Shown here in pieces: positions 63,836 through 64,000 of a stretch of 64,000 nucleotides of DNA. Position 1 is the first letter of the stretch, and each line of letters starts with the position of its first letter. Origin of the DNA: Paenibacillus taichungensis (GTDB taxonomy: Bacteria; Bacillota; Bacilli; Paenibacillales; Paenibacillaceae); assembly GCF_003287275.1 (NCBI RefSeq), contig NZ_QEVW01000002.1, positions 1-64,000 of the forward strand, given 5' to 3'. The position numbers were made by a program, and so were the translations under genes. The notes under the pieces are model-generated. The model ran no database searches and had not been told where the DNA came from. It saw nothing but the letters and a program-made list of their open reading frames with translations.

Positions 63836-64000
63836 CTAGAATGGGATTCGGGTACCTGACAGCGAAGTTGCTCCAATTCCGGCTGTGAAGCGCTCCTTGG
63901 GCGCTGATGTGACTTCCGCTGTGGCCGGGAACAATAAATCATGGACAGCCTGGGCACAACAGGTTGGATCGTAGGTGTTTTTGCTCCCTAATTTGTGAAC
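63836..64000 (-). CDS. Partial CDS, C-terminal end, unrecognised
   Basis: An open minus-strand frame entering from the right edge for 54 residues (…KNTYDPTCCAQAVHDLLFPATAEVTSAPKERFTAGIGATSLSGTRIPF) and ending with TAG 60 nt before a terminator. Composition is protein-like, but I do not recognise the family. The gene start is outside the window. Confidence 0.4.
   Translation of the reverse strand, partial: VHKLGSKNTYDPTCCAQAVHDLLFPATAEVTSAPKERFTAGIGATSLSGTRIPF

Overview
The window looks like a chromosomal segment of a Gram-positive endospore-forming Bacillota, most probably a Paenibacillus (inference from the mix of genes: PBSX-type tail cluster, SleB/CwlJ-type cell wall hydrolase, DUF4127 protein, proline T-box, preQ1-I riboswitch, CIRCE operator, strong GGAGG-type ribosome binding sites and moderate GC). 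No rRNA, tRNA, CRISPR array, transposase, integrase, terminase or capsid gene was seen.

Layout. 0.1-4.4 kb: a GH43 glycosidase, an EcsC-family protein, a fosmidomycin-resistance-like MFS exporter and a two-helix membrane protein. 4.5-7.4 kb: the minus-strand queCDEF operon for preQ1 synthesis behind a preQ1-I riboswitch, its terminator and three tandem inverted repeats. 7.4-12 kb: AIM24 protein, a coiled-coil membrane protein, a 55-residue stalk-like protein, a VWA-C-terminal-like protein, a WYL-type regulator and a KapD-like exonuclease. 12.3-16.5 kb: a frameshifted FAD oxidoreductase, then proS behind a proline T-box. 17-18.9 kb: exported 5'-nucleotidase with a LysM anchor. 19-21.4 kb: a phage-type switch (ImmA peptidase and XRE repressor on minus, ArpU activator on plus). 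21.5-31.2 kb: two-component system, FMN reductase, two VOC proteins, an unknown protein, a DUF4127 protein, and an AT-rich pair (matrixin-like protease, lipoprotein). 31.5-45.2 kb: a complete contractile tail plus lysis cassette without head genes, read here as a tailocin. 46-49.7 kb: peptide-type ABC binding protein and two permeases without ATPases. 50.2-52.7 kb: htpG under a sigma-A promoter and a perfect CIRCE. 53.2-54.6 kb: an AT-rich O-antigen polymerase-like membrane protein. 55-64 kb: dGTPase, luciferase-like monooxygenase, chemotaxis receptor, TRM11-type methyltransferase, 2-hydroxyacid dehydrogenase, ThpR, SleB-like hydrolase and a partial minus-strand ORF.

How parts work together. 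In the tail cluster the order terminator/neck, chaperone-like small gene, sheath, tube, tail assembly chaperone, tape measure, LysM hub, baseplate, fibre, holin and GH25 lysozyme follows PBSX morphogenesis. The repressor/activator pair 10 kb upstream is the likeliest controller. A canonical A AAA AAC slippery heptamer joins the XkdN-like ORF to an unannotated -1 frame, giving the G/GT-type pair of tail chaperones.

Most notable unexplained structure: (1) a ~105-nt conserved element in four copies (20021-20127 minus, 20797-20896, 27361-27471, 50505-50616), each on the sense strand just upstream of a gene; (2) a ~130-bp duplicated element ending in an intrinsic terminator (27132-27265 and 31268-31403), the second copy just upstream of the tail operon; (3) a family of intergenic inverted repeats built on TAACGAA/TTCGTTA (2183-2377 and 49860-50056).
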